A stretch of 64,000 bases of DNA. Origin: Ochotona curzoniae (taxonomy: Eukaryota; Chordata; Mammalia; Lagomorpha; Ochotonidae). The DNA lies in the NCBI RefSeq assembly GCF_017591425.1, contig NW_024466599.1:68862501-68926500 (forward strand), in the 5' to 3' direction. A model generated the notes under the pieces. The model searched no databases. It was not told where the DNA came from and was given only the letters and a program-made list of their open reading frames with translations. A program made the position numbers and the translations under genes. This document shows, in pieces, positions 1-10,879 of the stretch. Position 1 is the stretch's first letter; every line of letters begins with the position of its first letter.

Positions 1-262
1 TCTTATTCTAACCCCGGTGGCCCTGCTTCCCATCCAGCTCCCTGCTTGTGCCCCGGGAAAGCAGTCGAGGACAGCACAATGCTTTGGGACCCTGCACCCG
101 TGTGGGAGACCTGGAAGAAGCTCCTGGCTCCCGGCATTGGATCGCTGCAGTACCGGCCGTTGCACTCACTTGGGGAGAGAATCATTGGACGGAAGATCTT
201 CCTCTCTGTCTCTCCTCCTCTCTGTATATCTGCCTTTCAAATAAAAATAAATAAATAACTCT
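1..262 (+). mobile_element. CSINE (lagomorph tRNA-derived SINE), cut by window start
   Basis: Only the body and 3' part are present: the GGAAAGCAGTCGAGGACAGC block, the GGAAGATCTTCCTCTCTGTC block and an AATAAAAATAAATAAATAA tail. The tRNA-like head with the A box lies outside the window. Little divergence from the other young copies suggests a fairly recent insertion. Confidence 0.93.
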
Positions 263-345
263 AAAAAAATCATTTTGGTATAAAATGCTTTTGAAATCCA
301 TCCATAGTTCTTTTTAATAATATTCATTTTTGTGAACTTTTTGAA
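263..345 (-). mobile_element. MITE-like palindromic repeat (short DNA transposon fossil)
   Basis: Contains GAAATCCATCCATAG followed by GTGAACTTTTTGAAGG, the reverse of the CTTCAAAAAGTTC terminal motif seen in better copies at 36580 and 14987. The family name is not recalled with certainty. Confidence 0.45.
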
Positions 346-693
346 GGCCCCATGAATACCTATGCCAAACCTCAATATTCCTTACACTTTCACATTTTTT
401 CTTTTTCCATGACACTTTGTAAAATACTACTTAATTTGCTTATTTATTAAATGCATTATTATCTGTCTTTTACCTCCATCTGTTTTGTTAATTGATGTGT
501 ATCGCAAGCTTCTATATTAGTAACTGGACTACATTTACATGAGGCACTCAGTAACATGTGGATGAATGGATGGATGGTGGGATGGATCAATTGATCAATG
601 ATTGATAGAACAAAAAGGTAAAAATTAGTTAGGACACAGCCCTTCCTGCCAAGAAGGTTTAAAATATGACAAATAAGAAATACATGTACAAAA
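346..693. other. No gene seen; AT-rich unassigned sequence
   Basis: Short GATGGATGG/GATTGATC-like runs occur around 560-605. No recognisable repeat family or credible exon was found. Confidence 0.5.
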
Positions 694-705
694 TTAAATA
701 GCATG

Positions 706-946
706 CTGTGCCCTCAGACCAGGGAGGGTCGCCCCAAGAGGCCACTGGGCTTGTCTGGACAATAGGATGCTGGATTCTATGCTGGGTATATGCTTGCAAC
801 GAAGAATCTCAACTGAACTTGAACTGTGGTTATGTAGCAAGGTGGAGGAATCCACCATGGATGGAGGCTTGTGGGAGGGGTGGGGGGAATCCCAGTACCT
901 ATAAAACTGTTTCACATAATACAATGTTACTAACAATGAAAAACTT
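706..946 (+). mobile_element. 5'-truncated L1 3'UTR insertion with target-site duplication
   Basis: A G-rich tract is followed by GGGGAATCCCAGTACC and ACTGTTTCACATAATACAATG, which I take to be a lagomorph L1 3'UTR end. The 12-bp TTAAATAGCATG occurs on both sides (694-705 and 947-958), the mark of target-primed reverse transcription. A related antisense copy lies at about 16.54-16.69 kb. Only about 241 bp were inserted. Confidence 0.75.
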
Positions 947-959
947 TTAAATAGCATGA

Positions 960-1602
960 ATGAACCAAAGGAAAAGGGAGAAGAGGGTTGTTAAATGAGG
1001 GCAGCGCTGAGTCCCACCCATTTCATTCCAGCTGCTTCAGCTCGTGTTTCCTTGTTTTCAGTTCCATCTGCTTTCTTGTCAGAGTACGAACACAGATCAT
1101 AGCAACTGACTTAATCAGAAGAAACACAGCACATTGTCAGTATCCTTCAGCGTACTGGATTAATCTCATTTTGTCACCTTTGTGCCTGGTACTATCCTTC
1201 AAAGTAAACAAACAAACAAACTCACAAAGGCCAAGGTGCGAGACTGTTGAACTTGCTAGATAAATTACTGTGACCCTGGGAGGAGAAGGCAGATGTGATC
1301 CAGGTCCCTGCCGTGCGTGAGGGCGGCAGCTCCTGGGGTGGTGGGTTGAGATCTGCACTGAAGCGATCGCATTCTATTTGAAGATGTTTATTCATAAACT
1401 CACTCGTAGTTTCCAGATTCATATGTGCCAATGTCTCACCAATGACCACACTTCCAAATATACAACTTTATGAACATTTTTTTTTTAGAGATAGAATGAA
1501 CTGTTTAATTCTGTTTCTGTTTTAACTATATCTTTTCCGGGTGAGTTGATGCATTTTACAACCTAGTTTTAATCTTTCTAGCACTGTTAACAAATAATTT
1601 GT
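960..1602. other. No gene seen; unassigned
   Basis: Unique-looking sequence with short simple runs such as (CAAA)n near 1206-1220. Short ORFs here show no recognisable domain. Confidence 0.5.
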
Positions 1603-1934
1603 TTTTTAAAATGTATTTTTAAATTGAAAGGTACACACACACACACACACACACACGTGAGTAGGGGAGTGAAAGGGATTTTCAGTTCACTGGCTCACTC
1701 TCCAGATGCCCACTATAGCCAGAGCCGAAGCATGCTCAAGTCAGGAGCCCAGAACCCAACTGAATCTTCCATGTAGACGGCAGGAACCCGAGCACTAAGC
1801 TACTACCTGCTGCCTCCCACAGTGTATACTGGCTGACAGCTGGAAAGTAAGGCTGGGACTTGAACCAGGCACTCTGACACAGATTGCAGGAATCCCAAGC
1901 AGCACCTTAACCACTGTGCCAAAGATCTGCCTCT
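1603..1934 (-). mobile_element. Old CSINE, antisense
   Basis: Reads in reverse through the SINE body (CACTCTCCAGATGCCC, then CTTGAACCAGGCAC as the B-box complement, then TTAACCACTGTGCC as the A-box region). It is strongly diverged. A (AC)12 run sits in the tail-side region. Confidence 0.8.
1633..1656. repeat. (AC)n microsatellite
   Basis: Twelve uninterrupted AC dinucleotides inside the tail side of an old antisense SINE. Confidence 0.97.
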
Positions 1935-2107
1935 TAAGAAAAAAATGTTCACAGAAAACATTCTAACTTGAAATGAGTCAAAAGCTCAGACTTTATCCTA
2001 TCCAAGTCTCTACAATAGGTTCCAGCACTCTAACTTCTTATCTCCTACAACACTGATTAGCCATGTGACTTTTTAAAAATGAGAACTGGAGCTCTAAAAG
2101 AGTGTTA

Positions 2108-2385
2108 TTTTAATATTTATTTCTTTTTATTGGAAAGGCAGATGAACAGAGAGGAAGATCCTCTGTCTGCTGATTCACTCCCCAAGTAGCCACAACAGCC
2201 GGAGCTGAGCCAATCCTGAGTCAGAAGTTTCTTCCAGGTTCCCACGCAGGTGTAGCCTCCCAAATCTTTGGAACATCCTCAGCTTCTTTCCCAGGCCTTA
2301 GTCAGGGAGCTGGATTAGAACCATATAGGATCCTTGTATATGTAAGGCAAGGACTTTAGCTGCTAGGCTACTGAGCCAGGCCCAA
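2108..2385 (-). mobile_element. CSINE, antisense
   Basis: Begins with the tail complement (TATTTATTTCTTTTTATTGG), continues through TTCACTCCCCAAGTAGCC and ends in GCTGCTAGGCTACTGAGCC at the tRNA-like head. Moderately diverged. Confidence 0.92.
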
Positions 2386-2389
2386 CCTT

Positions 2390-3137
2390 TTGACTCTTAA
2401 AAGCTCCATGTGGCGGAGTGGTCTTTTCATTAATAGAAGGGAAGTTTCTTCCTTTACCTGACCTATATGATGCTTTCTGCCTCTCAATAAGTACTTTGAC
2501 ACTTATTTTTAGGCAACCCTGAATTTCTAAACTTTTGTATGTACCATTGTTAAAGGAGCTTGCCTCACCTAATATTCAATTGTATTTAAAATTGCAGGTT
2601 TAGTGAGAATTAATAGCCCTGGAAAGTCATTTAAAAAAAAAAAGACACTAAACAAAATGTTGAGGGACTTTTGTAATCTTACCTCTCAGTATTACTTAAC
2701 TATTTGTAACAACAGAAGTTCCAAAAATATTCAGTAAAAAAAAAAGGACCATTGTATTCAAGGTACCTGTGGAGACCAGAGACAGTGAAAAACAAAATTA
2801 GAACTTTTGTAACACAAGGCAGAAAAACAATGACAAGTAGGAGAGAGACAAGTGTCTCCACCAAGCCCGATGCACGGGAGCTCACCACCCAGGGGCTCCA
2901 GAGCGCACCGTGTTGCCTGGACTCCGTCCCTCCGGTCTGAGAGCAGATGGCTGAGATACACGCTTATTTGTGCAGTGCTTTCCAAAAAGTGATTTCCACT
3001 TCCTTTAATTGCCCTTACCTTAATTTCTGGTATTTCAACCACAAGTTAAATTTGGTATTTGAATCTGGTATTCTTAAAACCACATCGTGTAACTGGTATG
3101 ATGTCTTCATGATTATGAAGTGACTTGTGTCTGAATT
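2390..3137. other. No gene seen; unassigned
   Basis: AT-rich sequence with short poly(A) runs. A locally GC-richer patch at 2860-2945 gives short ORFs on both strands, but nothing recognisable. Confidence 0.5.
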
Positions 3138-3402
3138 ATTTTTTTTTTAAGAGAGAAAAAAGAGAACTCCCATCTATAGGCTTATTCTGCAAACGCACAC
3201 AGTGATCAGGGCTGGGCCAGGTGGGAGCTGGAAGCCAGGAGCTCAGTCCTGGTCTGCCAAGGAGTGGCCGGAGCCCAACACCTGAGCCTGGGTGCAGCTC
3301 TCACCACTGTCCGCCTGGAGGCTGGAGTAGGCACCGGAGCTGTGGGCTGAATGAAGCACTCCAGAATGGGGCTTGCACATCTGAACCACCAGCTCAAACA
3401 CC
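3138..3402 (-). mobile_element. Old CSINE, antisense
   Basis: Diverged body with GGGCTGGGCCAGG and GGAAGCCAGGAGCTCAGTCC, as in other old antisense copies. The tRNA-like head is poorly preserved. Confidence 0.6.
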
Positions 3403-3649
3403 CAACCCTGAGATAAAAATGTCTGCAAAGAAACTGTCCCTGTGAATTCTTGGAAAAGTATTTTTACTTCAAATTCAGTCTGCAATAAGGATGGCATCTG
3501 AATTCTGTCACAAGAGGCTTTTAAAATTGTTTCAAGTTGGTGAATAAAAATAATGTATGTTTATCATGTACCATGTGGTGTTTTAAAATAGGTGTACATT
3601 GTAGAATGACTAATTGAGCTAATTAAAGCATGAATTACCTTCTATAGTA

Positions 3650-3850
3650 AGTATTATGGTGGGGTGCTTACTTCCCACGTCGGGAGTGCCAGGATTCAAC
3701 TCCCAGCTTATCTACATTTTCCCGTTAATGCCGGCCGTGGGAGGCAGCAACTACGGCTCACGTAATTCCGTGTGGGAGACCTGGGTTGCGTTCCCAACTG
3801 CCAGCTGCAGTCAAGTTGAGGACATCAAGACATCACCATGTAAATAGGAG
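3650..3850 (+). mobile_element. Old CSINE fragment
   Basis: GCCAGGATTCAACTCCCAGC resembles a B-box region, followed by GTGTGGGAGACCTGGGTTGC from the SINE body. Partial and diverged. Confidence 0.55.
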
Positions 3851-4016
3851 AGCTTACTCTCCCTGTGTTTACCCTCATGCCCTGCTCCAAACCTTGTACG
3901 GGGGAGAAATATTAGGAAAATAAAAATTCTTACATGTATTTAAATTAAGTGCTTAATTTCCTGCAAATGTGTACGTCAAAAAAAATTTATGATAAAAATT
4001 TTAAAATACAAGTTTT

Positions 4017-4123
4017 TTTTAAGTTCATGGAAAACGGGCCTAGTTTAGTTTGGTGTAGTTTTTTTTTTTTTAAATCTGTGCATGTGCTTTAATAGCATGC
4101 ATTTCTCCATGAAATCCTGAAGT
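4017..4123. mobile_element. MITE-like palindromic repeat
   Basis: AAGTTCATGGAAAA on the left and TTTCTCCATGAAATCCTGAAG on the right form imperfect terminal inverted repeats, with GTGCATG near the centre. Same family as the copy at 36580. Confidence 0.45.
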
Positions 4124-4134
4124 TTGTGTTTGTA

Positions 4135-5225
4135 AATAAATGATAATGAAAATTTGACATATCAAAATGTGTGAAATGATCTCTTATACATCGTTTATCA
4201 GTCATGTAGGTTTTTGCCTTAAGTTGCTAGAAAAATAGAAAACTAAGCTCACATAAATAGAAGAAAATAACAAACAGGAATTAAAATTAATAAAATGTGA
4301 AAGACAAATAATAGATAAAAATCAATTGATCCAAATGTGATTGTTTGAGAAGCATACTCTTCTGTCTTCCTGCTTTATGGAGAACTTACTCTTTTACTTT
4401 GGGTCTCCCACCTTGACTACTGCACAGGCTGTTGAGCTGTGTCCACGTGTCTGAGACTTCAACAACTATATCCTGTGCCCTCTCTAGCTAGCCAAAATTG
4501 GAGAAAAAGAAAAACTTACTAAGTAAGAGATATTGATTAGGAAGACCATGGTGTCATTAGAATGGCTCCAGGGACATATCAAAATGTCTACAACCTCTCA
4601 CCAAATCAAGCCAGGAAGGCACACCTCTCCTGACAGCCACGCTGCCTCTGCCCCTACCACCATGACAACACACATGCCCAAGGTCCTGCCCATTTGTTCC
4701 TGCACTTGGCTTCAGTTGGTATCTCACAGCGATTTCGCCTAATTAGTGGCAACCAATTCTACGGTGTCTACTCCAGGCAGACGGGAAGGCAGGAAACTGA
4801 TTCTACAACTGAAGGTGAGTTCACCTCCGGAGAAACTGTCCAAATACAGAGCAGGAATTGAGGAGGTTTGGGTGGAGTCTAAAGACAGACAAACCCTTAA
4901 CTCCTGCTTGCTAAAGAATTAGGCTTCTCCTCCCTGGGTTCTGTCCCATCATCACCCCCACCAAGCGGGGAACTGTCTCTGTTGACAAGGCTCTTTCTTG
5001 AAATTTGCTTCCACATGTGGCAGATAATACCCAGGAATTGCTCATGTATTAATTCATTGTATGCTAATTCAGCCCTGACCCAGTGACAGGCGCTAAAGTT
5101 ATAGTGCTGAGCAGAATAGCCCAATAGACAACCTTGCAGACTATCAGTATTCATTAGGACATGTCTGTCCCAACTCAGACTAGCCTGAAACAAATCTTAC
5201 CATAAAAATAAGGGTGTATCAGAGC
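4135..5225. other. No gene seen; possible L2 trace near 5040-5160
   Basis: About 1.1 kb of AT-rich sequence with no clear repeat. The stretch around 5040-5160 (GAGCAGAATAGCCCAATAGAC) faintly resembles an antisense L2 end, too weak to call. Short ORFs here have no recognisable features. Confidence 0.4.
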
Positions 5226-5227
5226 CA

Positions 5228-5512
5228 TTGTACAGTCTGGCCGTTGGTAAGTCTGCATTTTAGTGTGAGGGGCCTGGGTTTGATTCTTGACATTGACTTC
5301 CAATTTTCAGCTTCTTGCTGGCACAGATTTTGATGAGTCAGGGCCAATCATCAGTTGAGTCCCCACCACCCCTGTTGGAGACTGGATTAAGTCCGGAGCT
5401 CCTGGCGTTGGTAAAGGCTCAGGCACACAGCCCCTGCTGTGGCAGGTGTCTGAAGAAGGAATCAGCAGATGGGAGCTCCATGAGGATGTACCTGCTTCTC
5501 AAATAAATACTA
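5228..5512 (+). mobile_element. Old CSINE
   Basis: GGGCCTGGGTTTGATTCTTG marks the B-box region, then TTGAGTCCCCACCACCC, GGAGCTCCTGG and a terminal AAATAAATACT. Heavily diverged. Confidence 0.7.
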
Positions 5513-5514
5513 AG

Positions 5515-5994
5515 GCTGGGTTTCAGGAAAGAATGTACGTTAGAACAGGAATGTCTCTGAACACCTCTTCCCTTAGTGTACCCCCATCTGCATCATTCCT
5601 CTCCTGGAAGGTGTGTGTTCCCACCACGCCTTCCCCATGCTGTGGGGGCTACAGTGTCCACTGAAAACAGAACAGAAAAAAAAAATCATCATTTCAAAAT
5701 AATTTCAGTACCCAGGAAGGATAAGCAGAGCCCATCACGTTTGTCTGAGTTGAAGAGGATGTTGGAGTACTTCAGGAAAGTGAGAACTTTTCGGTAGGTA
5801 AGAGAAGCAAAAAAGGATCTTTGGTGGTTGGACTGATAATCTCCAAGTAGTACACCCAGGTTGTCCAGGAGTTACAACCCTGATTTGGATTCATCAGATG
5901 TAATGGAAAAATCTGGACTCAGATACAAATACTAAAAAAAAAGCAGGAAAGTTAAATGAGCTGCACCTCAGATCTTCTCAACCTTTTTTTTTTC
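5515..5994. other. No gene seen; unassigned
   Basis: Short ORFs run through this stretch without recognisable domains or splice context. It abuts the T-rich start of the next SINE. Confidence 0.5.
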
Positions 5995-6327
5995 TTTTTA
6001 AAGATTTATTTATTTTTTATTGGAAAGACAGATATACAGAGAGGAGGAGAGACAGAGAGGAAGATCTTCCGTCCGATGGTTGACTCTCCAAGTAAGCGCA
6101 ACGGCCGGAGCTGAGCCAATTCAAAGCCAGGAGCCAGATACCTCTTCCAGGTCTCCCAAACAGCTGCAGGATCCCAAGGCTTTGGGCCGTCCTTGACTGC
6201 TTTCCCAGGCCACAAGCAGGGAGCTGGATGGGAAGTAGGGCCACCGGGATTAGAACTAGTGGCCATATGGAATCCTGGTGCATGCAAGATGAGGACTTCA
6301 GCCACTAGGCTACCGTGCCAGGCCCTC
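5995..6327 (-). mobile_element. CSINE, antisense, with a distinctive head shared with 51651-51775
   Basis: Near full length, from AAAGATTTATTTATTTTTTA to GGCTACCGTGCCAGGCCC. Its tRNA-like half (6201-6325) carries the rare variant TTAGAACTAGTGGCCATATG and matches the copy at 51651-51775 at 122 of 125 positions by my hand alignment, while the other half of each copy differs. Confidence 0.95.
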
Positions 6328-6521
6328 ATGCTTTCTTTTCTTATGCTACACTATGCTGACCATTAAAGTCACTATCATTGTCACAGGGCACCCAACTCGG
6401 ATTCCTGGGATGATTTGTACATAGCTGCCTGAGTCACAAGGGCACATTTTTCATCACACATCATCCCTCCATCAATGGGTTTTATATCCATGGGTTACAA
6501 ACAACCTTGAATCAAACAATT

Positions 6522-6735
6522 GCAGTTAAGATGCTGCTTGGGCACCCACATTCCATAGCAGAGTGACTGGATTGAAATCCTGGCTCCACTTCTAAGTCTC
6601 ACTTCCTGGTAATGTGCAACCTGAGGAGACAGCAGATGTTGGCTCAAATAGTTGAGTCCCCACCGCCCATGTGGGAGATCTGGATTGGGTACCTAGTTCC
6701 TTCATTTAGTTAGCACAGTGCTTCTTAGGTGACCC
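6522..6735 (+). mobile_element. Old CSINE, 3'-shortened
   Basis: GGATTGAAATCCTGGCTCC marks the B box, then GAGTCCCCACCGCCCATGTG and GGAGATCTGGATTGGG. The pyrimidine-rich 3' part is missing. Confidence 0.7.
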
Positions 6736-6753
6736 AAGACCATTACCTCGTTT

Positions 6754-7065
6754 TTTAAAGATTTATTTATTTTTATTGCAAAGTCAAATATAGAGAGAGG
6801 AGGAGAAACGGAGAGAAATATTTTCCATCCAATGATTCACTCCCCAAGTGACTGCAACAGTGCTGTGCCATTCCGAAGCCAGGAGCCAGGTCTCCCACGC
6901 GGGTGCAGGGTCCCAAGGCTTTGGGCCGTCCTTGATTGCTTTCCCAGGTCATAAGCAGGGATCTGGATGGGAAGTGGAGCTGCTAGGATCAGAACCAGTG
7001 CCCATATGGGATCCCAGCACATTCAAGGCAAGGACTTTAGTCGTTTAGGCCATGGTGCAAGACCT
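6754..7065 (-). mobile_element. CSINE, antisense
   Basis: Full-length type from TAAAGATTTATTTATTTTTA to GGCCATGGTGCAAGACC, with ATTCACTCCCCAAGTGACTG and CCCATATGGGATCCC well preserved. Confidence 0.94.
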
Positions 7066-7268
7066 CTTAAGAAAGTTTTTAACTTTTCTGTCTCCATTTC
7101 CATTCAAATCTAGCTCCACCTTATTCTAAAAGGTCACCATCTCCCTACGCCTTCTTGTATCTCATCTGTGGTTTAGAGACCTTCTACGGGCTTAATCTTA
7201 TATCAGTGGCATCTAGGTACATGGTTGGACCATGGACTTGTAAACCTTCTCTCAATGTCTTTAAATTA

Positions 7269-7582
7269 TGGGGCCAGTGATGTGGCCCAGATCGCATATG
7301 AGCACCAGTTCTAGTCCTGGCACTCCCATCCTGCTTCCAACTAACATGCCTGGAAAGGCAGCAAAGGACAGGCCAAGCACTTTGATCTCTGCCACCCTTG
7401 TAGGAGTCCTGGATGGAATTCTGGTCTCCTGGCTTCTGCCTGGCTGGGTCTAGCCACTGCAGCAATTTGGGGAGTGAACTGGTAGTTGAAAGATCTCTCT
7501 CTCTTGCACTCTCTTTTACTCTCTCCCCATCCCCCTCCTTTCCCCCTCTCTGTAATTCTGCCTTTTGAATAATAAAATTTAT
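7269..7582 (+). mobile_element. CSINE
   Basis: Head GGGGCCAGTGATGTGGCC, B box GTTCTAGTCCTGG, body GGAGTCCTGGATGG, a long CT-rich stretch and a short AATAAAATTTATATA end that runs into a TA-rich microsatellite. Confidence 0.88.
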
Positions 7583-7947
7583 ATATATGTATATATGTTT
7601 TCTATGTTTGAGAACAGTAGAGTAAGAAGGAAAGCACCATCTAGAAACACTAATTCGATGGTAGATAAAAATCTATTTTTACTAAGTAATTTTATATGTT
7701 AACTGGGACACTGTTTTGAATGAAAGCCCAATCCTAATGGTACCAATTTTTATTTCTGGCCAGCTTTTCTTTCATCAATGGAGATGTGTGCCTGGATGCT
7801 ATTTACTCATCTTTTGAAGGACATCTGATTTAGCCATACTTTATGACCAGGCTCTGGCTATGCTGCTCAGAGAACATCCAGTTGGATGATTATCTGTGGT
7901 TATTATGAGTATAAAGCATTTTTTAGAAGTTCAAAGTGCTCTGTGCT

Positions 7948-8130
7948 CAAATGTCAGCTCAAAAGAGAGGCCTTCCTGACCATCTCTAGAATAACAGCTC
8001 CCTCTTCTCCCCTTCCATCCCCTACTATATTTATCTTCAGAGCATTTGTCACCACGGGACACATTATATATTGACTTGTTTACTATGTGGTTCTTACCTC
8101 CCAAATGCCATCTTCAGGAGAAGGAAGATT
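7948..8130 (+). mobile_element. L2 LINE 3' fragment
   Basis: CTCAAATGTCAGCTC, AGAGAGGCCTTCCTGACCA and CATTTGTCACCACGGGACAC follow the known order of the L2 3' end. This is ancient mammalian sequence older than the SINEs around it. Confidence 0.82.
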
Positions 8131-8324
8131 CCCTGCTGTAGTCCTGTTGCCTGAAGAGGTCTTCGATGCAGGGTGTTTATGATACAAATGAATCAAACAG
8201 TGAAGAAAATGAGACATTCTCCCACTCAAGTGGAGGGAGGAAGGCCACTCTACACTCGGAAATGAAAGCAGACGGTTACTCCAAGACAAAGGGCCTAGGG
8301 GCATGTCAAAGATCTCCACTTGAA

Positions 8325-8624
8325 GGGCACGTGTGTTTAGCTGAGTGGTTAAGACTCCACTTATGATGACCCCATGCCCACATGCGACCTGGATTTAATC
8401 CTGGCCTCTGATTCCTAATTCTGGATTCCTGCTCATGCAGACCCTAGAAGGCCGTGGTGATGGCTCAAGTAGTTGGGTTGCTGCCGCCCAGGTGGGAACT
8501 CGGGATTGAATTCTGGCCTCCTGTCTTTAGCCTGGTTCCGCCTTGGCCTTTGTGGTCATCTGGGGAGTGAATCAGTAGATGGGAGTGCTTTGTCTGTCTC
8601 TCCCTCTAAAACTTAAATATATTA
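8325..8624 (+). mobile_element. Old CSINE
   Basis: GAGTGGTTAAGACTCC matches the A-box region and ACCTGGATTTAATCCTGGCC the B-box region; GGGGAGTGAATCAGTAGATG follows. It ends in an AT-rich stretch. Confidence 0.85.
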
Positions 8625-8722
8625 TGTATCTCTATGTACTTAAATATATATTTTGTATATTGCATATAATCTCTATTTTATATATTTACACATTAAAAAT
8701 ACATTTATTTGAAATATATGTT

Positions 8723-8850
8723 CAGATTATCTGAAGCGTGACAGTAATGATGTAGAGCGATTCTGTGCTGTGAGGGTTTCCTGTCTGCCCAGTGTACTCA
8801 GCCAGTGTACGTGCAGTATATGTCAGGTGCCCCTCTGAGCAGCAAACCCT
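8723..8850 (+). repeat. Dispersed repeat, partner of the inverted copy at 10743-10878
   Basis: CAGATTATCTGAAGCGTGAC through GGTGCCCCTCTGAGCAGC is repeated in reverse complement about 1.9 kb downstream with only scattered differences and one small indel. The family is not recognised. It shows no SINE, LINE or LTR hallmark. Confidence 0.85.
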
Positions 8851-8859
8851 CTGAGCAGT

Positions 8860-9157
8860 AGGAGCTTGCACCTGCTGGAACAATAGAGTCAAGTGAGAAG
8901 GTTTCCAAAGTGAAGGCAGCCACAATACCAAGATCGTGAGTAACAATAGCATTGTAGCAGGGATGCATCCCAGTCCATAAACCTGGGTGCACAAGAAAAC
9001 ACTTCATCTTTCTATACCTCAGCTCCATTCTCTTTGTGAGGCCTGATTTTTAACAGGATGAACACATTTGACAGCTTTTGAATTGCCCCATCTTTGTTCT
9101 CAGGAGAGGGTTCCATGTGGCTTTTCCGTGGAGGGGCAGAGGGCTGAGTTTACTCAC
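8860..9157. other. Unassigned sequence after the dispersed repeat
   Basis: May belong to the same element as the dispersed repeat (weak similarity continues around AGCTTGCACCTGCTGG), but no family is recognised and no exon is supported. Confidence 0.35.
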
Positions 9158-9180
9158 AGGACCGGTCAGTACCCGGTCCT
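9158..9180. repeat. Perfect short inverted repeat (8-bp stem, 7-base loop)
   Basis: AGGACCGG is followed after seven bases by CCGGTCCT. No U-run follows that would suggest a Pol III terminator, so it may be coincidental. Confidence 0.6.
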
Positions 9181-9204
9181 GTTTTTGTTTTGTTTTGTTT
9201 TGAA

Positions 9205-9309
9205 AGGAGCTGGATGGGAAGGTGGGCTGCGGGGACCAAAACCGGCACCCATATGGGATGCCAGCATGTGCAAGGCGAAGATCCCAGCTGCTAGGCTACC
9301 GCACCGGGC
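9205..9309 (-). mobile_element. CSINE head only, antisense, joined to (TTTTG)n
   Basis: Contains only the tRNA-like half of the SINE (GGAGCTGGATGGGAAGG through CTAGGCTACCGCACCGGGC). A TTTTG run occupies the place of the tail complement at 9183-9203, so the copy may have been a short transcript with its own A-rich tail. Confidence 0.85.
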
Positions 9310-9865
9310 ATGACACTCCTCTTTCGTCAGCTCTGCCTGCTCACATTCTGCTTCTGTTACCAGACAGTGATTCCCCTGCTGCTGTGTTCTGCTTTTTAAC
9401 CGTGCCTGCAATTTCTGTTCTCAATTCCATCTCAAGTTTCAGTTCCTCATTCTCATCTCTGATTTAAGAACTTTTCCCCCCAGTTCTTAGGTCTAAAGGC
9501 TTGCTCATGAGATGAGGTAAGTTTTTGCTTAAAGATCCTGGCTTTTTTCCTCATGGGTGTTACACAGAATTTCCTCACTAAAGCATCTTGTGGGTGCAGT
9601 GGCATGCTTCCTCAAGCAAATATTTAGTTTCAGTTTAACAATGGGTCCAAATGAGAGCCCTAGAGATAAAATAGTATTCGTATTTGAATTTCTTCTGCTA
9701 TAGAGTTACTCATCTAAAGTAAAGGAAATATTGGCATTATTGTTAGAAAATGTTTTAATTTAAACAAAGTGGAATAATAGCATAAGGGATTCAGTACTGG
9801 AAGAATCTAAGGCAGTAACCAGCAGTGTATTTCATTATCATCTGTATATCAATCCTCAAAAGCAT
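9310..9865. other. No gene seen; unassigned
   Basis: No recognisable repeat or exon. Confidence 0.5.
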
Positions 9866-10188
9866 GGGCCAGGGCTAGAGTTTGGTACAATGGTTCGCAC
9901 GCCTCGTGGAAGGCTTGCATCCTATTCTGGAGTTACTGAGGTACTGAGGTTCAAGTTTAACTCCACTTCTAACTCCAGGTTCCTGCTAATGCACACCCTG
10001 GGAGGCAGCAGGTGATAACCAAATACTTAGATTTCTGTCACCCACATGGGAGACCCACAGTGAATTCCAGGCTTCTGGCTTCAGCCTGGTTCAGCTCCAG
10101 ATGTTGTGGACATTTGGGTGGTGACTGATCCAGCATACGGGAGATCTCTTTTTCTCTCTGTTGTGCCTTTCAAACAAGAGTAAGTATA
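9866..10188 (+). mobile_element. Old CSINE
   Basis: TGGTACAATGGTTCGCACGC covers the A-box region and GGTTCAAGTTTAACTCC the B-box region, followed by CACCCACATGGGAGACCC and a CT-rich end with CCTTTCAAACAAGAG. Confidence 0.85.
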
Positions 10189-10189
10189 T

Positions 10190-10742
10190 AATAATTCCTT
10201 TGAAACAAAACCACATAGGCTTAGGTCCCACCCTCAAGGATCCAGGTCTGGAAGTCCCCTGTGAGGTCTAGATATGTGTATACCCTTGTCCACAAGCCAA
10301 AAATTGCATCTAACCAACCTCGTTCATTGTGTTTGGAAAACAGTGATCTGTCCAACCACTCACTCATGAGGGAAGTGGTTTCATCAAGTCTGTTCCAACA
10401 GACCGTTTGCTCTTTGACCTGAATTAAATGCTCTCTGGGTGATGATTCTTACAAATTCATTACAGAACTCAACCTTTGTCGTCATCTTGTGATTGTGAAG
10501 TGAGCACAGTTGAAGGCATTCTCGGTTCCTTCAGTGTGGAGGTTGGTAGTTCACAAAAGTCATATTTACTTTCTGCGAGGCTACGTTGTCTAGAAAAAAA
10601 GAATTCTCTTTCACCATCATCTATAGTGAGGCTCGGTTTTACAACAAGGGTGGTGGGGATGTGCTGTGGACGTAACCATGGTTACAAGAGAGTTGGAAGA
10701 GCAGAGCTCCAGCAGCCCTGTCACAGGAAGCTGATGCTAACA
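10190..10742. other. No gene seen; unassigned
   Basis: A 97-codon ORF on the plus strand has no recognisable domain. The GGTTACAAGAGAGTTGG stretch is not assigned. Confidence 0.45.
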
Positions 10743-10878
10743 AGGCTTGCTGCTCAGAGGGGCACCTGACATAGACTGCACGTACACTGGCTAAGTGTCT
10801 TCCACACGTGGGCAGACAGGAAACCCTCATGGCACAGAATCCCTCTGCAGCATTACCGTCACGCTGCAGATAATCTGA
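10743..10878 (-). repeat. Inverted partner of the repeat at 8723-8850
   Basis: The reverse complement reads TCAGATTATCTGCAGCGTGA and continues through GTGCAGTCTATGTCAGGTGC to GAGCAGCAAGCCTTG, matching the upstream copy with about a 6-base indel. Confidence 0.85.
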
Positions 10879-10879
10879 G

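Noticed and set aside
8722..9028. Minus-strand ORFs of 76-90 codons
   Set aside because: They overlap a dispersed repeat that also occurs in inverted form 1.9 kb away, where the frame is not conserved.
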